Source of the DNA: Ambrosia x helenae
Lineage: Eukaryota; Streptophyta; Magnoliopsida; Asterales; Asteraceae
Reading direction: 5' to 3'
Assembly: GCA_030844895.1 (NCBI GenBank)
Contig: JAUTDX010000063.1
Coordinates: 868,001 to 932,000 of the forward strand
Length of the DNA: 64,000 bases
Under the pieces are notes generated by a model that saw only the letters and a list, made by a program, of their open reading frames with translations, searched no databases and had not been told where the DNA came from. Below, one piece after another: positions 47,421 to 59,853 of this stretch. Position 1 is the stretch's first letter; every line of letters starts with the position of its first letter. A program made the position numbers and the translations under genes.

Positions 47421-49408
47421 ATAATAATATTATTATTGTAATAAGAGTTTGAGTGGTGATTGGTCTTTATGTAGTTATATTGCGGACCACCACCCTCGTG
47501 AATTGCAGTTGGTGGCGATTCTTTCGTTTTTCTTCTTTGTCTGCATTCTTAATTTCAGCGATAGCATATAATACGTTCTCACTCATACGATATTTTTTAC
47601 GGCAAATGACAAAAACTATCTGGTAAATGTTATTATCCGGATTCATCTAATAATATTGTGCTGACTGAATGTTGGGTGAACATTGAATGAAGCCCTTGCT
47701 CGCTCGCACTCCTCTCAAAATGCAAGACAAATGAGTTGTTAACCCTTGACCCTCCTCATTTTGGCTCGGTCGCGCCAGCTCTCACCCGGCCTTGTTATGG
47801 TGTACGCGAGTCACGTGGAGCGATCCGTGGCTCGCGCCGGTGCTCACCCATCTACAACGTATAGTTTAATATATAATACCTTTACGCTAAAATATTATAA
47901 AATTCATCTACCAAGTAGTTGACCAATATTGTTATGTGAAATTTATGATAGGATATAAAAACATTACGAGATATGAGAATCACGTTAAATCAGGTTTTTT
48001 ATTATTACGCTAAGAAAACTCGTATAATATAGGTGGAAAGAAATAAATTTCAATATGATATTAATTTTATACTACCTTTAAACTCGTGTAATTTATTATA
48101 AATTAATTTTAAACTCGTGTAATTTATTATATTTATGGTCAACGTTCAAAAAAAAGGATATTTTATACCACCTTTAAACTCGTGTAATTTATTATATTAA
48201 TTTTAATTACTATTGAGAAAGTTTATGTATTATGTTCTAATTTTAATTTTAATAATTGATAAAAATACTGCTTTAATCCATTCAATAGGAGCTAGGATGA
48301 GTTGGTACATTTGATGCGTTTTTGTCTTAATGGTCCCAAGCACTTGTAACATAGTGGAAGTTGACAATAAATCGTATAATAATATTAACATGGAAAATGA
48401 GACGCTAAAACTCAACGAGAGTCAATGGTGGACAGTTAAAAGTGTAGCCAATTTTCTTAAGTGTGTTATCGTCGTTTTTTGTTATTATTAATTTGTGGAA
48501 GGTAAACTTTTTATGACTTTAAACTATTGAACATATTTGATTTAAATTGTTGACCATTTCATCTCCGATAAAGGTAAAAATGTTTTGAGTTTGGGATCAC
48601 TATAAATAAACCGGACCTATATAACTTAAACCTAATCATCATATATAAAAAATCATTAATAAGACATTAATCGTTACAAAAAGCATCAAAATAAAAGTAT
48701 TATACCAAAATGATCAAAATTTACTTACTTAAGCTAACTATACGACTCTCTCACCTCTCACGTATTAGGCCTACACCCCACAAAATTGTTTATACGTTGT
48801 TTAAATTTCTATTTGGGTTGGGTTTGTTTTGATGGATTTAAAACTTTTAGTAATTTTGAACTTTATTAGATGGGTCGACGTTAAAAAAAAATAATCACAT
48901 AAATATATATATACATTTTTTTTCAAAAATAAAAACCTTAGGGCCCTAGGGGTTTTCGGGCCTGAGGCCGACAGGCCATCGCGTGCATCGCCCCTACTAA
49001 GGGCCGGCACTAATTCAAATGTTATGCTACCCAAATTTAAGCATGTTAGTTGTTAATTTGACGGTTTAATAGTTTGGTTTTAACGATTTATAACTTGAAA
49101 CTAGTTATTTGACATTTATTATTTACCTTTTATTTTTTAGAGCATGCATGCATGTATATGCGCAGTGGCGAAGCTTGAAGATCACATCGGCTGGGGTCGG
49201 GCTCAATTTTTTCCGATCGGTAGAGGCCGAAAGATCAAATTGGTGGGTGCCGGACTCAACCCACACTTAATTTACCTACGGAAAACGCAAACTCCACCAC
49301 TACGCCAAAAAACGGAGGGGGCCGGGGCACCCCCTGCCTCTCTGATGCTTCGCCCCTGTATATGCGTTATATTAATGGACCATATTGATCATTTAGTGTT
49401 TATTAGTG
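47297..49408 (+). repeat. Source of the duplicated HEXO3 upstream segment (copy at 53138-57384)
   Basis: Near-identical to the interrupted copy at 53138-57384. The source also contains material missing from the copy: about 47897-47950, about 48560-49015 (ending in a GGGCCCTAGGGG-type repeat) and the hAT MITE 49163-49358. The remaining 48.4-49.4 kb has no gene. Confidence 0.88.
49163..49358. mobile_element. hAT-type MITE (CAGTGGCGAAGC family)
   Basis: The ends CAGTGGCGAAGCTTGA and (complement) CAGGGGCGAAGCATCAG are flanked by perfect TATATGCG duplications (49155-49162 and 49359-49366). The duplicated copy near 57339 retains the empty site, a single TATATGCA. 196 bp. Confidence 0.9.
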
Positions 49409-49585
49409 CAAGTTATTGATTTTGGAAAAAATAGACATAAACATATTGTTCAAGCTGTAAAAATCAAACCGTTTTGTAATGAGGATGGTAATAAAGATAC
49501 AGGTATGTAAGTATGAATGCATGAAAATTGGAGGATAGGATCCGAACTTACAAAAAGGCGTTTAGACATGAAGATCTTGTTGTAA

Positions 49586-50632
49586 AGGGTAAATCAAAAA
49601 CTGTTACCTGGGTTATTAGATAGTGACAGTGAAGATCTTGTTGTAAAGGGTAAATCAAAACTGTTACCTGGGTTATTAGAATACGCGAGATTGGTTGATG
49701 CAAATGCACAAGACCCGTCAAACGGGCCGATCAATTCTGTTCAGTTTCATAGAAATGGGCAGTTGCTTCTTACTGCCGGGTTAGACAAGAAGTTGCGGTT
49801 TTTTCAAATAGATGGGAAACGGAACACAAAAATACAAACAATTTTTCTCGACGATTGTCCAATCAGAAAAGCGTCATTCACTCCCGACGGTTCTCAGGTT
49901 ATTTTATCTGGTAGGAGAAAGTTCTTTTACAGCTTGGACTTGGTCAAAGCTAAAACAGATAAAATCGGCCCGTTGGTCGGACGAGAGGAGAAAAGTTTAG
50001 AAAGTTTTGAAATCTCACCGGATTCAAAAACAATCGCGTTTCTTGGGAATGAAGGGTATATTTTGTTAGTTTCAACCAAAACGAAAGAACTTGTAGGAAC
50101 GTTAAAAATGAACGGGACTGCACGTGCTTTGACTTTTGCTAATGGCGGTCAACAGTTATTGAGCACTGGTGGTGATGGTCAAATTTACCATTGGGATCTT
50201 AGAACCATGAGTTGTTTCCACAAGGGTGTCGATGAAGGATGCATAACCGGTACTGCGTTAACTACAACTCCAACAGGAAGTATTTTTGCAGCAGGTTCTG
50301 ATAGCGGGATTGTTAACATATACAACCGGGACGAGTTTTTAGGCGGAAACAAAAGACCCGTTAAAACTATCGAGAATCTAACGACAAAAATCGATTTCAT
50401 GAAGTTTAACCATGATGCTCAAATTTTAGCAGTTTGTTCGAGCATGAAAAAGAACAGTATGAAGCTGGTGCATATACCTTCTTATACTGTCTTTTCCAAC
50501 TGGCCGCCAGCAAACCGAGCATTGCAGTATCCTCAGTGTTTGGATTTTAGTCCTGGTGGTGGTATGATGGCCATGGGCAATGCTGCAGGTCATGTGTCAC
50601 TTTACAAGTTAAATCATTATCAACATGCTTAA
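49586..50632 (+). pseudogene. UTP18-like: UTP18 (U3 snoRNA-associated WD protein), 5'-truncated copy
   Basis: UTP18 is a WD40 subunit of the small-subunit processome needed for 18S rRNA maturation in the nucleolus. The frame is open from 49586 to TAA at 50632 and covers only the C-terminal WD half: KLLPGLLEYARLVDANAQDP, LLLTAGLDKKLRFFQIDGKR, SGRRKFFYSLDL, KIDFMKFNHDAQILAV and the end GHVSLYKLNHYQHA. The N-terminal about 200 residues and any early ATG are missing. A segment of about 64 bp (GAAGATCTTGTTGTAAAGG onwards) is tandemly repeated at 49569-49620 and 49633-49680; the first copy has one extra A and puts a stop at 49583. No introns are seen in the retained part, so a truncated retrocopy is possible; no poly-A tail is visible. 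The coding part is otherwise undamaged. Confidence 0.85.
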
Positions 50633-51072
50633 CTGCACAAGGTTAGTAACCAAGGTGAAATCATAATGTTGAAGAGGGTTTAACACATGTTTTGTTTAAT
50701 GTTCTTTTTTACTTGATTGTACTCATTAGCCTCTATTTTGGTAACTTTATGGCACACTTTTTTGTTTCAGTATTCTGCTTTTCACCTATTTATGGTATAA
50801 TTTCGCATTTGTTATCGTGTTTTGGATTTATTTACTCGTTTATTTATAAATGGGTTGATTGCACATTATGGTCTGGGTTAAGATAAACAGTGCATAATGA
50901 AAAAAACGTAGTAAAACTGGTTGTACCTTTGAGCTGATTAAAGTTCAAACTGACATACAAAACTTTGTCAAGATGTTGATGTTACTTTTGCTCATACACT
51001 ATTATACAACTTTGTAACTAAAGCGGTATTAAAGTAAGTTATTGTTTTATATGTTTGTGAAAAAGTCTATAA

Positions 51073-51270
51073 GGCCTTGTGTAATGAACAAAGAAGTTAG
51101 CGTTCCTCCCTTTGTTTTGATTGGTTGAAATATGGTGGCACAAAATCCAAGAAAAAAATGGCGTTAAAATTTTAACGATCAAGACTTGTTTTTGGATTTT
51201 AGCGCCCTTTAAGGCCCCCCGTAAGGCGCTAAAATTGGATTAAGGCCCCAATTGGCCCACTACACATGTG
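51073..51270. mobile_element. MITE with TAA target duplication and GCGCC palindrome
   Basis: The ends GGCCTTGTGTAATGAAC and (complement) CACATGTGTAGTGGGCC are related and flanked by TAA (51070-51072 and 51271-51273), as in PIF/Harbinger MITEs. The inner TTTAGCGCC...GGCGCTAAA forms a strong hairpin at about 51197-51235. Confidence 0.65.
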
Positions 51271-51273
51271 TAA

Positions 51274-52807
51274 CATTTTCGAAGTGATGCAAGAGTATTG
51301 CCATTTTAAGTTGTTGACTTGAAGTTAAATGCAATTTCCTATGAAGGAAAAAAAAATTGCTAGGAATTTTAAATGGCTACAAGTTATGTAATTTGAGACG
51401 ACATATTAATTTGGTGGTTATTTTGCTCAATATATGTAGTGATCAATTGTAGAACTAGGTCTTATACCACACTGGTGCGCACGAAAAAAGCGGCTGTCGG
51501 GGCTGTCAGTAGTGGCGGTTCGAACTGGGGTCGGCATTTGTCATATTGCTTCCTTGTATAAATAAGACTAAAAGATCGAACTGGACGTCTACGACGATGT
51601 TAAGAAAGGATTTTTTTTAACTAAGCCAGTATAGAATTGTATACACTCTGTTTCTCTGAGCGAAAACAATCCGTCCATCTGGAGTTTTAGACCCGTTGGA
51701 TATTTGACGTCAGAACAAAGTGATTTTGGGTACCTAGCTAAAGTAACACTTTAGACTGCGTACGAGTTACGACCCATTCGATTTCGCTCTGCTCCTTGAT
51801 GATATTCATTTGACCCATTGCAGATAAAGTCATAAAACATAACCTCAAGTATATGCAGCAGGGTGAAACAAAAACATATAAAAATAGTTAATTCCCCAAT
51901 CTGTCATATCCGCCCCCAAACCGACTCATAAATACTTCTTTTGTGCTTTTTAAAGAAATTATACAAACAGTTCATAAGTAAACGGGTCGTAATTTCCACC
52001 TGTCCTATACAACCCAAAAACAGGGAATTGAATTAAATTAAATATATTTCCATGGAAAGTGTTGACAGAGTTCAATCATTAAAGTATACTAACTAAACTG
52101 GTATATTAAGACTGTAAACATAAAACAAGATTTTCGGAAATAATATATGAAAATACCATTTTTCTGCATAACACGTCACATTGTTGGACCAAACGCATCA
52201 GATCTCATCGCATACATGGCTCGCATCACACACAACACATCGCATGACGCAATTTAAAACCAAAATCCTAAGGCTGTGTGTTGCGGGCTTAGTGGGGGGG
52301 GGGGGCAACAACACGACCTCAACAAAGCACGGGCCCGAATACCGCAACAAAGAGGGCGCTAGAGAGGGCGTGGGGCGACCGGACAAGTTTTGTAAAAAAA
52401 AAAATTATATCGTACCCTGGCTTTTAATACCTTTGGCTCATTGGCACCGAGGCTAACCAAGGCCCAACAAGTTATTCATAGTAGTGTCTCGGCTCCAGGT
52501 GGGCAGGGTTTCGTTTTTAGTATATTAAGGTTTGTTATTCTGAAAGGGGTGGCGGGGCAGCTTGTTGCCCACAAGCCCGCTATATCGATATAATTTTCTC
52601 AGTCACGGAATGAAAAGCAGTGTATAATTAAAAAGAATAAAAAAAAAACAGTTAGAGCCACCTCAATCCAATACCATACCATAGTTTACATTAAGCGCCA
52701 ATAAATTAGGGTAAAGTAGTTCACTAGTAACTAATCAAACTACATATTATGCATAATAAAAAAAAACAGATAAAACATTTAGTGAAATAGTTTTTTTTCT
52801 ATTTTTT
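51274..52807. other. Intergenic DNA without recognised gene
   Basis: 52540-52580 (GGGGTGGCGGGGCAGCTTGTT) resembles the inverse of 42590-42640, suggesting a shared dispersed repeat. A G run is at 52294-52304. Nothing else is supported. Confidence 0.4.
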
Positions 52808-53137
52808 AAGAAATAATTATCATTGAAATTGTTTTATTTAATTTATTTAGGTCTAAATAGCATATAAAAAAATATTAGGCGTAAGAAAACACTTACCCTA
52901 GAGTGGGCTTCTCCTTCGAGCTGCAAATAAAGAAACACAAAACCAAATATATCAAACAACATCCAGACATACACAAAATAAAATTAAATAAAATAAACGC
53001 ATTAAACAAAAAGGAAAAGGTTTCATGAAACCCTTACTTTCCGTTTCCACAAGTAAACAATCACCAAACATCAAGAACGTTTTTTTTTTCTATTGAACGA
53101 ATTGAATTCACAAGAACAAAAAAGGAGCAGATCTAAA
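52808..53137 (-). pseudogene. Inverted fragment of the BZW gene (intron 1 part, exon 2, intron 2 part)
   Basis: The reverse complement of about 19995-20353, almost identical. On the minus strand the 24-base exon 2 is at 52897-52920 with its TTGCAG acceptor and GTAAG donor both intact. It joins the HEXO3 promoter copy at 53135-53142 across 7 bp of shared sequence (AAAATCT). Confidence 0.9.
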
Positions 53138-53871
53138 AATCTAGAAGGGGATCATTTGACCTATGACGAAAAGGTTGAGAATAATGGTGTGATGAGAGAG
53201 GGAAAATGGGTTAGATTTATAGATCTGTAAAGTATCTCCGCCCATAATATTATATATAATAATAATATTATTATTGTAATAAGAGTTTGAGTGGTGATTG
53301 GTCTTTATGTAGTTATATTGCGGACCACCACCCTCGTGAATTGCAGTTGGTGGCGATTCTTTCGTTTTTCTTCTTTGTCTGCATTCTTAATTTCAGCGAT
53401 AGCATATAATACGTTCTCACTCATACGATATTTTTTACGGCAAATGACAAAAACTATCTGGTAAAGGTTATTATCCGGATTCATCTAATAATATTGTGCT
53501 GACTGAATGTTGGGTGAACATTGAATGAAGCCCTTGCTCGCTCACACTCCTCTCAAAATGCAAGACAAATGAGTTGTTAACCCTTGACCCTCCTCATTTT
53601 GGCTCGGTCGCACCAGCTCTCACCCGGCCTTGTTATGGTGTACGCGAGTCACGTGGAGCGATCCGTGGCTCGCGCTGGTGCTCACCCATCTACAACGTAT
53701 AGTTTAATATATAATACCTTTACGCTAAAATATTATAAAAACATTACGAGATATGAGAATCACGTTAAATCAGGTTTTTTATTATTACGCTAAGAAAACT
53801 CGTATAATATAGGTGGAAAGAAATAAATTTCAATATGATATTAGTTTTATACTACCTTTAAACTCGTGTAA

Positions 53872-54913
53872 TCTATTAATATATATAAAAGAATTAAACA
53901 TTGCTGACGTGGCATGCAATGGTGCCTTCAACCTCTCCATGAAACTGTCACGTGGCATCATAATTGAAAGATTTTAGTGTTTTTGAATTATTTCATTTTT
54001 TTAATTAAATTGAGTTATTTTAGGACAAAAAAAAATTAAAAAAAATTTAAAATTTTCTCTCTCATGTTTCTCCCATAATTTTTAAACGTTTATATCTTTT
54101 ATATACGAGATTTTTTAAAGAAAAAAATTACACCAAATTAACGAGCGTTTTATTATCTTTCCAACGAGTACCATAGTACTATATAAAAAACGGAGAAAAA
54201 ATCGACTATTTTTTGTGGGGTTTCGTTCATATAGGAAAAAAACACACAAAGTGTTCATGTTATTCATTAATAATGTTTTTTCTTTTAAACCAGGTTCTTA
54301 TCTACGATGTTGAAAATCAACCCAATCGCCATGTTATCATTGGAATTTTACTATGTATACCTCATCAAGAGAAGTTAGGAGAAAGAATCGCGCAAGACTG
54401 CAACACATGGTGTCACCTTATAACAAGGTTGTTTTTTTATTTATTTAATTACAAGAGTAGTAATTATTACTATTAGTATTAGTATTATTAGAATGGTTAT
54501 ATTTTTCAACCCCGGGACGCTCCCGAGAAGAATTGATAGTTGCTGACGTGGCGTTCAATGGTGGCTTCAACCATCTCTTGATTATGCCACGTGGCATAAT
54601 GAGTTGCAATGGTTACAACTTCCAACTTAAGTGTTTGTTTAGTTGATTAGGTTAGGAATCATAAGAGCCATTAGAATGTGAGAAATTAGAGAGATGTGAT
54701 GAGTTTTTGAATAGTTGCAGCTTACATAAGTGATTCTTTAGATGATTACTGATTAGGTTTTAGATTAGGGAATATGAGTTATTACTGATTAGAATACTAT
54801 GAACATCCAATGATTGAGAGATTTTGTGGTTAGTTAACTTGAGCCATTTGCAATAGGTTATCACATCAAATTAGATTTTTCAACCCCGGGATCCTCCCGG
54901 GGTTATCAGCTAG
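53872..54913 (+). mobile_element. Non-autonomous Helitron (1042 bp)
   Basis: Starts TCTATTAATATATATAAAAG, ends with the CCCCGGGATCCTCCCGGGG hairpin and CTAG, and sits between A and T. The empty site GTGTAA/TTTATTATAAA is at about 48102. It includes an exon-like stretch after an AAACCAG acceptor at about 54294 (VLIYDVENQPNRHVIIGIL) shared with the copies at 32234 and 55955. Confidence 0.92.
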
Positions 54914-55053
54914 TTTATTATAAATTGATTTTAAAATCGTGTAATTTATTATATTAATGGTCAACGTTCAAAAAAAATGATATTTTATACTACATTTAAA
55001 CTCGTGTAATTTATTGTATTAATTTTAATTACTATTGAAAATGTTTATGTATT

Positions 55054-55268
55054 TTTTTTTTAACGGCAAGTGGTGCAACCGGTGGAGCTTCAGCTAATAT
55101 CTTGGGCCAACCTGTACTGATTACCCATTCCATCTGGATTGGGGATCTCCCCAAGTGAAACCCTAACATTTAGTAAATATGACTCCGACAAGAATCAAAC
55201 CATCAACCTCCACATGACCTCCACTCTAGCTCCCCCAATTTTTACCAATTGAGCTAGGCTTTATCGGC
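55054..55268 (-). mobile_element. tRNA-derived SINE (about 215 bp)
   Basis: On the minus strand it starts near 55268 with an A-box-like TAGCTCAATTGGT and a B-box-like GGTTTGATTCT. It ends in a poly-A tail (poly-T from 55054). The flanks AAATGTTTATGTATT and AAAATGTATGTATT are the target duplication. The source at about 48220-48232 is the empty site. Confidence 0.85.
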
Positions 55269-55355
55269 AAAATGTATGTATTATGTTCTAATTTTAATTT
55301 TAATAATTAATGAAAATACTAATTTAATCTCATTCAATTAGGAGCTAGGATGAGT

Positions 55356-55866
55356 TAGGGGTGTACAAAAAGCTCGTGGCTCGCTTAAAACTCGCTCGAA
55401 AAAAGCTCGCTCAAAAAGGCTCGTTTTGTTTTCAAGCCGAACCGAGCCGGCTCGTTTTGTATGCGAGCCGAGCTCGAGCCAGGGATGTTCAGCTTGTGGC
55501 TTGGCTCGTGACTCGACTCGACTCGACTCGTGGCTCGGCTCGATGGCTCGACATATGGCTCGACTCAGGCTTGTGTATGTGTAATTAATATATAGATGAA
55601 AGTAATATATTTTGCCTCCAAACGCAATTCTAAAATTCAAATTTTGAAAGTCCCGCTTATACTACCTATCTACCTCACATCTTCATAATCCAACAAACCC
55701 TAACTTAGAAAAATAAAAAATATACATCTATATGTATAATTTTATTTTATTTTTGTTTTGTTTTTTATTTTATAAATATTTATAAAAAATAACGAGCTGA
55801 CTCGAGCTCGGCTTTTCAGCTTGAGCTTAGTCTGGCTCAATTTTACTCAGCTCGTGTACAGCCCTA
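55356..55866. mobile_element. hAT-type MITE with GCTCG arrays
   Basis: The ends TAGGGGTGTACAAAAAGCTCG and (complement) TAGGGCTGTACACGAGC are flanked by GGATGAGT and AGATGAGT. The empty site GGATGAGTTGGTAC is at about 48296. Both ends are crowded with GGCTCG and GAGCC motifs. Sister of 23628-24388. Confidence 0.88.
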
Positions 55867-55954
55867 AGATGAGTTGTTACATTGGATGCGTTTTTGTCTT
55901 AATGGTCCCAAGCACTTGTAATATAGTGGAAGTTGACAATAAATCGTATAATAA

Positions 55955-56992
55955 TCTATTAATTAATATATATAAAAGAATTGAACATTGCTGACGTGGC
56001 GTGCAATGGTGCCTTCAACTTCTTCATGAAACCGCCACGTGGCATCATAATTGAAAGATTTTAATATTTTTGAATTATTTTTTTTAATTAAATTGAATTA
56101 TTTTAGGAAAAAAAGAATTTAAAAATAAATTTAAAATTTTATCTCTCATGTTTTCTCTTATAATTTTTAAACGTTTATATCTTTTATATACGGGATATTT
56201 TAAAGAAAAAAATTACACCAAATTAACGAGCGTTTTATTATCTTTCCAACGAGTACCATAGTGCTATATAAAAAATGGAGAAAAAATCGACTATTTTTTG
56301 TAGGGTTTCGTTCATACAGGAAAAAAACACATAAAGTATTCATGTTATTCATTAATCATGTTTTTTCTTTTAAACTAGGTTCTTATCTACGATGTTGAAA
56401 ATCAGCCCAATCGCCATGTTATCATCGGAATTTTACTAGGTATACTTCATCAAGAGAAGCTAGGAGAACAAATCGCGCAACACTGCAACACATGGTGTCA
56501 CCTTATAGCAAGGTTTTTTTTTTATTTATTTAATTACAAGAGTAATAATTATTACTATTAGTATTATTAGAATGGTTATATTTTTCAACTCTGGGACGCT
56601 CCCGGGAAGAATTGATAGTTGCTGACGTGGTGTTCAATGGTGGTCTCAACCATCTCTTGATTATGCAACGTGGCATAATGAAATGCAATGGTTACAACTT
56701 CCAACTTAAATGTTTGTTTAGTTGATTAGGTTAGGAATTATAAGAGTCATTAGAATGTGAGAAATTAGAGAGATGTGATGAATTTTTGAATAGTTGCAGC
56801 TTACATAAGTGATTCTTTACATGATTACTGATTAGGTTTTAGATTAGGGAATATGAGTTATTACTGATTAGAATACTATGAACATACAATGATTGAGAGA
56901 TTTTGTGGTTAGTTAACTTGAGCCATTTGCAATAGGTTATCACGTAAAATTAGATTTTTCAACCCCGGAACCCTTCCGGGGTAATCAACTAG
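55955..56992 (+). mobile_element. Non-autonomous Helitron (1038 bp)
   Basis: Starts TCTATTAATTAATATATATA, ends CCCCGGAACCCTTCCGGGG, then CTAG, between A and T. Closely related to 53872-54913 and has the same exon-like segment (about 56379-56510). The empty site is at about 48381. Confidence 0.92.
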
Positions 56993-57384
56993 TAATAAAT
57001 ATAATAAACATGGAAAATGAGACGCTAAAACACTCAACGAGAGTCAACGATGGACAGTTAAAAGTGTAACCAATTTTCTTAAATGTGTTATCGTCGTTTT
57101 TCGTTATTATTAATTTGTGGAAAGTAAACTTTTTATGAGTTTAAACTATTGAACATATTTGATTTAAATTGTGGGCGGAGGTGTTACGTATAAACCATTC
57201 AAATCTTTTACTACCCAAATTGAAGCATGTTAGTTAGTTTATAGTATGGTTTTAAAGATTTATATTTTATAGCTTAGAAACCAGTTATTTAACATTTATT
57301 ATTTATCTTTTATGTTTTGGAGTATGCATGCATGTATATGCATTATATTAATGGATCATATTAATCATTTAGTGTTTATTAGTG

Positions 57385-58469
57385 GGAGAGAGATAATGTA
57401 CAAAGGCTTATTAACGTAAAAAGTGTAGGAAGGATTTACAATCATTAGATTTAGGCGGTGGCAAGATCGTAATTAACAAACTTAATTATTGTCGGCTTAA
57501 ACAGACCAGGGGTAGATTAAGAAAAAAATGATCAAAACTTTTTTTTTTTTTGTTAAACATACCCTAAATCAAAACTTTTTTTTTTCCAACGATTACTAAA
57601 CGTTTATACATTTTCGAAGAACAGACAATCAAATACACAAAATAAAAACCGATTGCTGAACGTAAATGAAGAACATAGAATCAAATACAAAATAAAACCG
57701 ATTATAGAGAATCATTCCGAAAACAGAGCATGGTTACTGAACGTAAATAAAGAAGATGAAATGTATAAACGTAACTGAATGCATTGATTTCAAAAACCTA
57801 CCACCTGAAACATGCTCTGTTTTGTTATAACAAAAAAGAACATGATACTGAAGAGAAGGTGAGAGATGAAGAGTTGTTTTGGTCCATTCATTTATAAACA
57901 CACACACCAATATTTAAACGCACCTCCATTTCAAAATAAACGCACGTACAAAAAAATAAACGCCCGCACACCCAATCTAAACACACGTTTTTTGTGAATG
58001 GAACATTCAAATAAACGCACGTCCAAATAAAGCCTATCCAAATCCCACAACTCCGTTCGTTTCCTTACCAAATCCAAAGTAATAAATAGTTGATTACTTT
58101 ACCAAATGTCTTTCGCTTCCTTCGTTTCCTTTTACGTGTCCCCTAGGCCAATTCTCTTTCTCTCTCGGTGTGTCTCCGGCGATCCACAATAAACAAACAA
58201 ATCGGTGCTTCACAAATTCTTCTTCCTGATCACAATCAACAACCATGACTCCTGAGTAGTAAGCCCTTTTTCTTTATTATTAGACTGAATTACACGTTCT
58301 GTCCTTTAGTTTTATACCCGATTGCAAAAAATGTCATTTGTCTTTAAAATTGATTGATTTTGTACTTTATCTTTCAAAATCTTACACGTTTTGTTGTTAG
58401 TTTGTAAAAAGGTGAAAAGAAAAATAGAAGGATCTTTATTAAGAAAGGAGTTGAATATTCCAAGAAGTC
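57385..58469. other. Intergenic DNA with a short local repeat
   Basis: 57595-57735 repeats a unit containing AATCAAATACAAAATAAAACCG and CTGAACGTAAAT. 57930-58020 repeats AAACGCACGT motifs. No gene is seen. Confidence 0.45.
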
Positions 58470-59121
58470 TAGGGTAGCGTTTGGTATGATGAAATGGAAG
58501 GAGGAATTGAATGGATCATTACGAGGTAATGAAAAATAGTGTGTTTGGTTGGTTAGTGGAATGAAATCACTCATTCCTTAAGACATTCCATTCCCTCAAA
58601 ACCATTCCATCCACCCCCATGTTTTTTTTTTCATTCCATCACACATTCACCCTTTACTAATAACACCATAACCCACCACCGTCACCACCCACCACTGCGC
58701 CCACGAGTGCTGCCGCCACCACCCACCACTGTTGTCCCTGCCACCAGCCATCGCCATCCACTACCTTCACCCACCCACCCACCCACCCACCCACCACCGC
58801 CATCCAACACCGCCCACCACCGTCACCCACCCATCACCGCCTCCACCACCTACCACCGTCACTCACCACAATTTCCGTCACCCACCCACTACCACTACCC
58901 ACCACCGTGGTCGCCACCCACCACCACGCTACCGCCACACACCACCACCTATCATCACCGCTGCCACCAACCACTATCCAAAGTAATGTTTTGTTTCATT
59001 CCAATATGGCAACCAAACAAGACATGAAATGGTAATGATGTATTTTATTACCTTGTTCATTCCAATACCTCGTCCATTCATTTCCTCATCCATTATATTA
59101 CTCCATACAAAACAGACCCTA
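58470..59121. mobile_element. hAT-like MITE with a CCACC-rich core, upstream of the FRA3-type gene
   Basis: The ends TAGGGTAGCGTTTGGTATG and (complement) TAGGGTCTGTTTTGTATGG mirror each other, with ATTCCATTCC-type motifs inside each. The core 58670-58985 is an imperfect CCACC/CCACCG array. It splits a segment that is present uninterrupted at about 59886-60003. Confidence 0.6.
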
Positions 59122-59853
59122 TAGTATTTTGTCTGTGGGTGAGACAAAGAATGGAGCTGAAAGGTTTACAACTTTACATCCATGTATCAAATGCTACAAG
59201 TAACGGTTTGAATACAATTTTTATTTAACTCCCCTTAGCTTTTATAAATTAATAAAAATCACCTCTAAATTTCTAACTTAACAATTTATTTAACATCCCT
59301 TAACTTATATAAATTAACAAAATTGTCTTTCTAACTTGATAAGAACCAAGTTTTTAACTTCACAAAAATGGCATTCCTACTTTTTAACTTGACAAAAAAA
59401 GCCCTCATACTTTATAACTTCTCTCCATCGCACTTAAACTTTTGACAAGTAACCTATTCTATTCCCAATCTTTTATTATAATGTCAAAGTTAACCCTATA
59501 ACTTTGTAAATGTCACTTTGACCACCTTAGATTTCTGATTTCTCAACCTTCCCCCAAAGCTAATTTCTTACGTTTTTGTTTTTATGGACGTGTCGGAATA
59601 AATTCGAGTTCGTCTACGCTTTAATGCTTTAAATTCGAGTTCGTCTAAGCTTTAATTATAAAATATTATGTTTTGATGTAAAATTTGTTTGGAAACAAAT
59701 CAGGTCAAATGTAATGCGTTGTGTTTCAATTCAGCGGTATAAATTTGAGTTACCAAACGTTTAAATTTAGTTCGAAAACGAGTCTGATCAATTATAGTCT
59801 ATACATTATGATTTCGCCTACGCCGCCGCCGCAACTACGGGTAAAAAAGCTAT

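Larger units (their letters stand above)
53138..57384 (+). repeat. Duplicate of the HEXO3 upstream region, interrupted by four transposons
   Basis: Aligns with 47297-49408 in direct orientation in five pieces: 53138-53871, 54914 to about 55053, 55269-55355, 55867-55954 and 56993-57384. The gaps are two Helitrons, a SINE and a hAT MITE, each with an empty site in the source. The copy lacks the HEXO3 coding region. Confidence 0.9.

Noticed and set aside
58707..59027. Pro/His-rich frame of about 106 codons
   Set aside because: It is a CCACC simple-sequence array in the core of a MITE.
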